DNA of 46,084 bases from JAQUOA01 sp037443785 (lineage in GTDB: Bacteria; Bacteroidota; Ignavibacteria; UBA10030; UBA8401). How positions within the stretch are numbered: the first letter of the stretch is position 1; the number at the start of each line of letters is the position of its first letter. Under the pieces are notes generated by a model. That model saw only the letters and a list, made by a program, of their open reading frames with translations, was not told the origin of the DNA and did no database searches. The stretch covers positions 1-46,084 of the forward strand of contig JBBINR010000028.1 in NCBI GenBank assembly GCA_037443785.1, given 5' to 3'. The translations under genes and the position numbers were made by a program. Positions 44,248 to 46,084 of this stretch are shown one piece after another.

Positions 44248-46084
44248 AAATGTATCGACATATTTTCCTGATTTTATTCGCGGCGTGCAGCCTTGCTCAA
44301 AGCAGTGAAATGCCGTTCTCACGAGGAGTGAACCTTTCGACATGGTTTCAAGAATCCAGTGTTAAACGCATTCAATTTTCAAAATACACGAAAGCTGATT
44401 TCGAAAACATCAAGTCTCTCGGCTGCGATGTTATCCGCCTGCCGATCAATATGCATGCGATGACAAAAGGAGAACCTGATTATACTATCGAACCTCTCCT
44501 TTTTGATTTTCTCGATCAAGCGGTCAACTGGGCTGAAGAAACCGGCATTCATATTATTCTCGACAATCATAGTTTCGATCCTGCGGTTAATACATCAGCA
44601 TCCATTGGAAATATTCTTATTCCGGTATGGAAACAAATTGCGGAGCACATGAAACATCGTTCGTCGCTGGTGTACTATGAAATATTGAACGAACCACACG
44701 GCATCGATGACAACACATGGAACACGATTCAAGCAATCGTTATCGATTCAATCCGGTCGATTGATAAGTTTCACACGATCATTGTCGGGCCTGCAGGATG
44801 GAATGCTTACAGTAATCTTTCCTTCATGCCCGAATATGCCGACACAAACCTTATTTATACATTCCATTTTTACGATCCGTTTCTCTTTACACATCAAGGG
44901 GCAAGCTGGACAGATCCTTCGTTTGTTCCAATAAGCGGAATTCCTTTTCCATACGATGCTTTACGAATGCCCGCTCTTCCGCCCGCGTTCATTGGAACAT
45001 GGATTCAAAATGAATTCAATAATTATCCGGTTAATGGCACTGTCAATCACATAAAAAGCCTTATTGATGTTGCTGCAAATTTCAAGAACAGCCGCAATGT
45101 TCGTCTCTTCTGCGGCGAATTCGGCGTGTACATTCCTAACAGCAACAATGAGGACCGAGTGCGATGGTATGAACTTGTACGATCATATTTGGAATCAAAT
45201 GGAATTGCATGGACGTCGTGGGATTATCAAAATGGATTTGGATTGTTTAAATCGGGGACCGACGAACTGTTCGATTACGATATCAATGTTCCCCTGATCA
45301 CCTCATTAGGGTTGAACATTCCACCGCAAAAAGAATTCACCATCGTTCCTGATTCTGCCGGATTCCACCTTTACAAAGATTACGTTGGCCCTCGTATCAG
45401 TCAAATGATGTATTCAAGCGGCGACAGTCTGGATTTCTATTCTATCAATGCGCCATCCGAAGGAAAATACTGCATCCGTTGGACGGCTGCACAGCAATAT
45501 GGATATATCGGTTTCGATTTTAAACCGACAAAAGATCTCGGTGTGCTTGTGAAAAATGGATTTGCATTGGATTTTAGTGTTCGCAGCAGCAGTCCCGCAT
45601 TGCAATTTGATATGCGTTTTGTCGATACGAAAACAGGACCGGCCGATCACCCATGGCGAATGCGTAAGATTATCAGTTCCTCAATTGCGGCATGGGATGG
45701 CGCATGGCACCATGTACATATTCCCTTGTCGGAATTTATTGAGCATGGTTCGTGGGACAGCACCTGGTATAATCCGGAAGGAAAATTTGATTGGCACGCT
45801 GTCGATCGTTTCGATATTGTTGCCGAGGAAAGCAATCTTATCGACAAAGAACTTTGGTTAGATGATATTCGCGTTACTTCTACTTCTTCTGCGATTGTAG
45901 AAGCAGGTTCAATTCTGCCGAGTGAATATAAACTTTTTCAGAATTATCCCAATCCGTTCAATCCGAGCACAACAATTTGTTATCAGCTGCCGCGCAGTGC
46001 TCATGTAACACTGCAAATTTATAACGTGCTCGGACAAATTGCGGAAACACTTGTTGATGAACGCAAAGAAGCGGGCACATATAA
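44244..46084 (+). CDS. Secreted GH5 cellulase with T9SS sorting domain (3' end cut)
   Basis: The frame stays open from ATG 44244 to the window edge, at least 613 residues. A second ATG six bases on is also possible. The signal peptide (YRHIFLILFAACSLAQ) is followed by a GH5 TIM barrel: SRGVNLSTWFQ, DVIRLPINM, IIILDNHSFD-like strand, YYEILNEPHG (acid/base Glu) and LFCGEFGVY (nucleophile Glu). A beta-rich module follows, and a T9SS domain begins at LFQNYPNPFNPSTTI and is cut off at the edge. It should cleave beta-1,4-glucan at the cell surface. Confidence 0.9.
   Translation, partial: MKMYRHIFLILFAACSLAQSSEMPFSRGVNLSTWFQESSVKRIQFSKYTKADFENIKSLGCDVIRLPINMHAMTKGEPDYTIEPLLFDFLDQAVNWAEETGIHIILDNHSFDPAVNTSASIGNILIPVWKQIAEHMKHRSSLVYYEILNEPHGIDDNTWNTIQAIVIDSIRSIDKFHTIIVGPAGWNAYSNLSFMPEYADTNLIYTFHFYDPFLFTHQGASWTDPSFVPISGIPFPYDALRMPALPPAFIGTWIQNEFNNYPVNGTVNHIKSLIDVAANFKNSRNVRLFCGEFGVYIPNSNNEDRVRWYELVRSYLESNGIAWTSWDYQNGFGLFKSGTDELFDYDINVPLITSLGLNIPPQKEFTIVPDSAGFHLYKDYVGPRISQMMYSSGDSLDFYSINAPSEGKYCIRWTAAQQYGYIGFDFKPTKDLGVLVKNGFALDFSVRSSSPALQFDMRFVDTKTGPADHPWRMRKIISSSIAAWDGAWHHVHIPLSEFIEHGSWDSTWYNPEGKFDWHAVDRFDIVAEESNLIDKELWLDDIRVTSTSSAIVEAGSILPSEYKLFQNYPNPFNPSTTICYQLPRSAHVTLQIYNVLGQIAETLVDERKEAGTY

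Noticed and set aside
44244..46084. Possible frameshift in the cellulase gene
   Set aside because: The frame stays open from the ATG to the last complete codon with all GH5 and T9SS motifs in phase; it merely runs past the window.
1..46084. tRNA, rRNA, prophage, insertion sequence or defence genes
   Set aside because: I looked for these by motif and gene content and found none I could support by reading.

Overview
The window looks like a chromosomal segment from an anaerobic or facultative member of the Bacteroidota/Chlorobi (FCB) group, most like an Ignavibacteria-type lineage. Three proteins carry type IX secretion (T9SS) C-terminal sorting domains with the NYPNPFNP signature. There is also a TonB-dependent receptor with an N-terminal carboxypeptidase-regulatory-like domain, a NifJ-type pyruvate:ferredoxin oxidoreductase, several lipoproteins and moderate-to-low GC. 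I see no transposase, integrase, CRISPR array, tRNA or rRNA. The lineage is inferred from gene style, not from a marker gene.

Layout. 1-3499: the 3' end of nifJ, a dihydroorotate-dehydrogenase-like flavoprotein, an Rrf2 iron-sulfur regulator and a membrane polyferredoxin (anaerobic electron transfer). 3819-13394: a three-gene signalling module of a 1944-residue soluble kinase with twelve PAS domains and a GAF domain, a single-domain response regulator, and a hybrid kinase. 13395-18985 (minus strand): porin, pstS, pstC, pstA, pstB, phoU. 19313-21306 (plus): a receiver-less PhoB-type winged-helix protein, then olsB-olsA for phosphorus-free ornithine lipids. 21278-29619 (minus): an M28 peptidase, a PstS-like lipoprotein, a TonB-dependent receptor, a T9SS-sorted beta-helix-like surface protein and a metallophosphoesterase. 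29665-34534: a dCMP deaminase, then a plus-strand set of small metabolic and house-cleaning genes. 34555-35310: an exported hypothetical protein. 35512-38190: an arsenic operon arsR-arsM-arsC-acr3 with palindromic operators. 38232-40920: M24 peptidase, a lipoprotein amidase and a T9SS-sorted GH3 enzyme. 41125-42972: typA/bipA. 43072-46084: a membrane-anchored AraC regulator coupled to a GH5 cellulase with a T9SS tail, cut by the window end.

How it fits together. The centre (about 13.4-29.6 kb) reads as a phosphate-starvation island. Ahead of pstS, the porin and the TonB receptor I find runs of TTAACA-like hexamers repeated about every 11 bp, the geometry of PhoB/PhoP boxes. Weaker runs precede the orphan winged-helix gene and olsB. 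The genes supply an outer-membrane porin, a TonB receptor, a surface protein, two PstS-type binding proteins, the Pst ABC transporter with PhoU, ornithine-lipid remodelling and a phosphoesterase. The main candidate for something undescribed is the TonB receptor / PstS-like lipoprotein / T9SS surface protein unit, together with the receiver-less winged-helix protein as possible regulator. The arsenic operon 15 kb away is a plausible companion, since arsenate enters through phosphate transporters.
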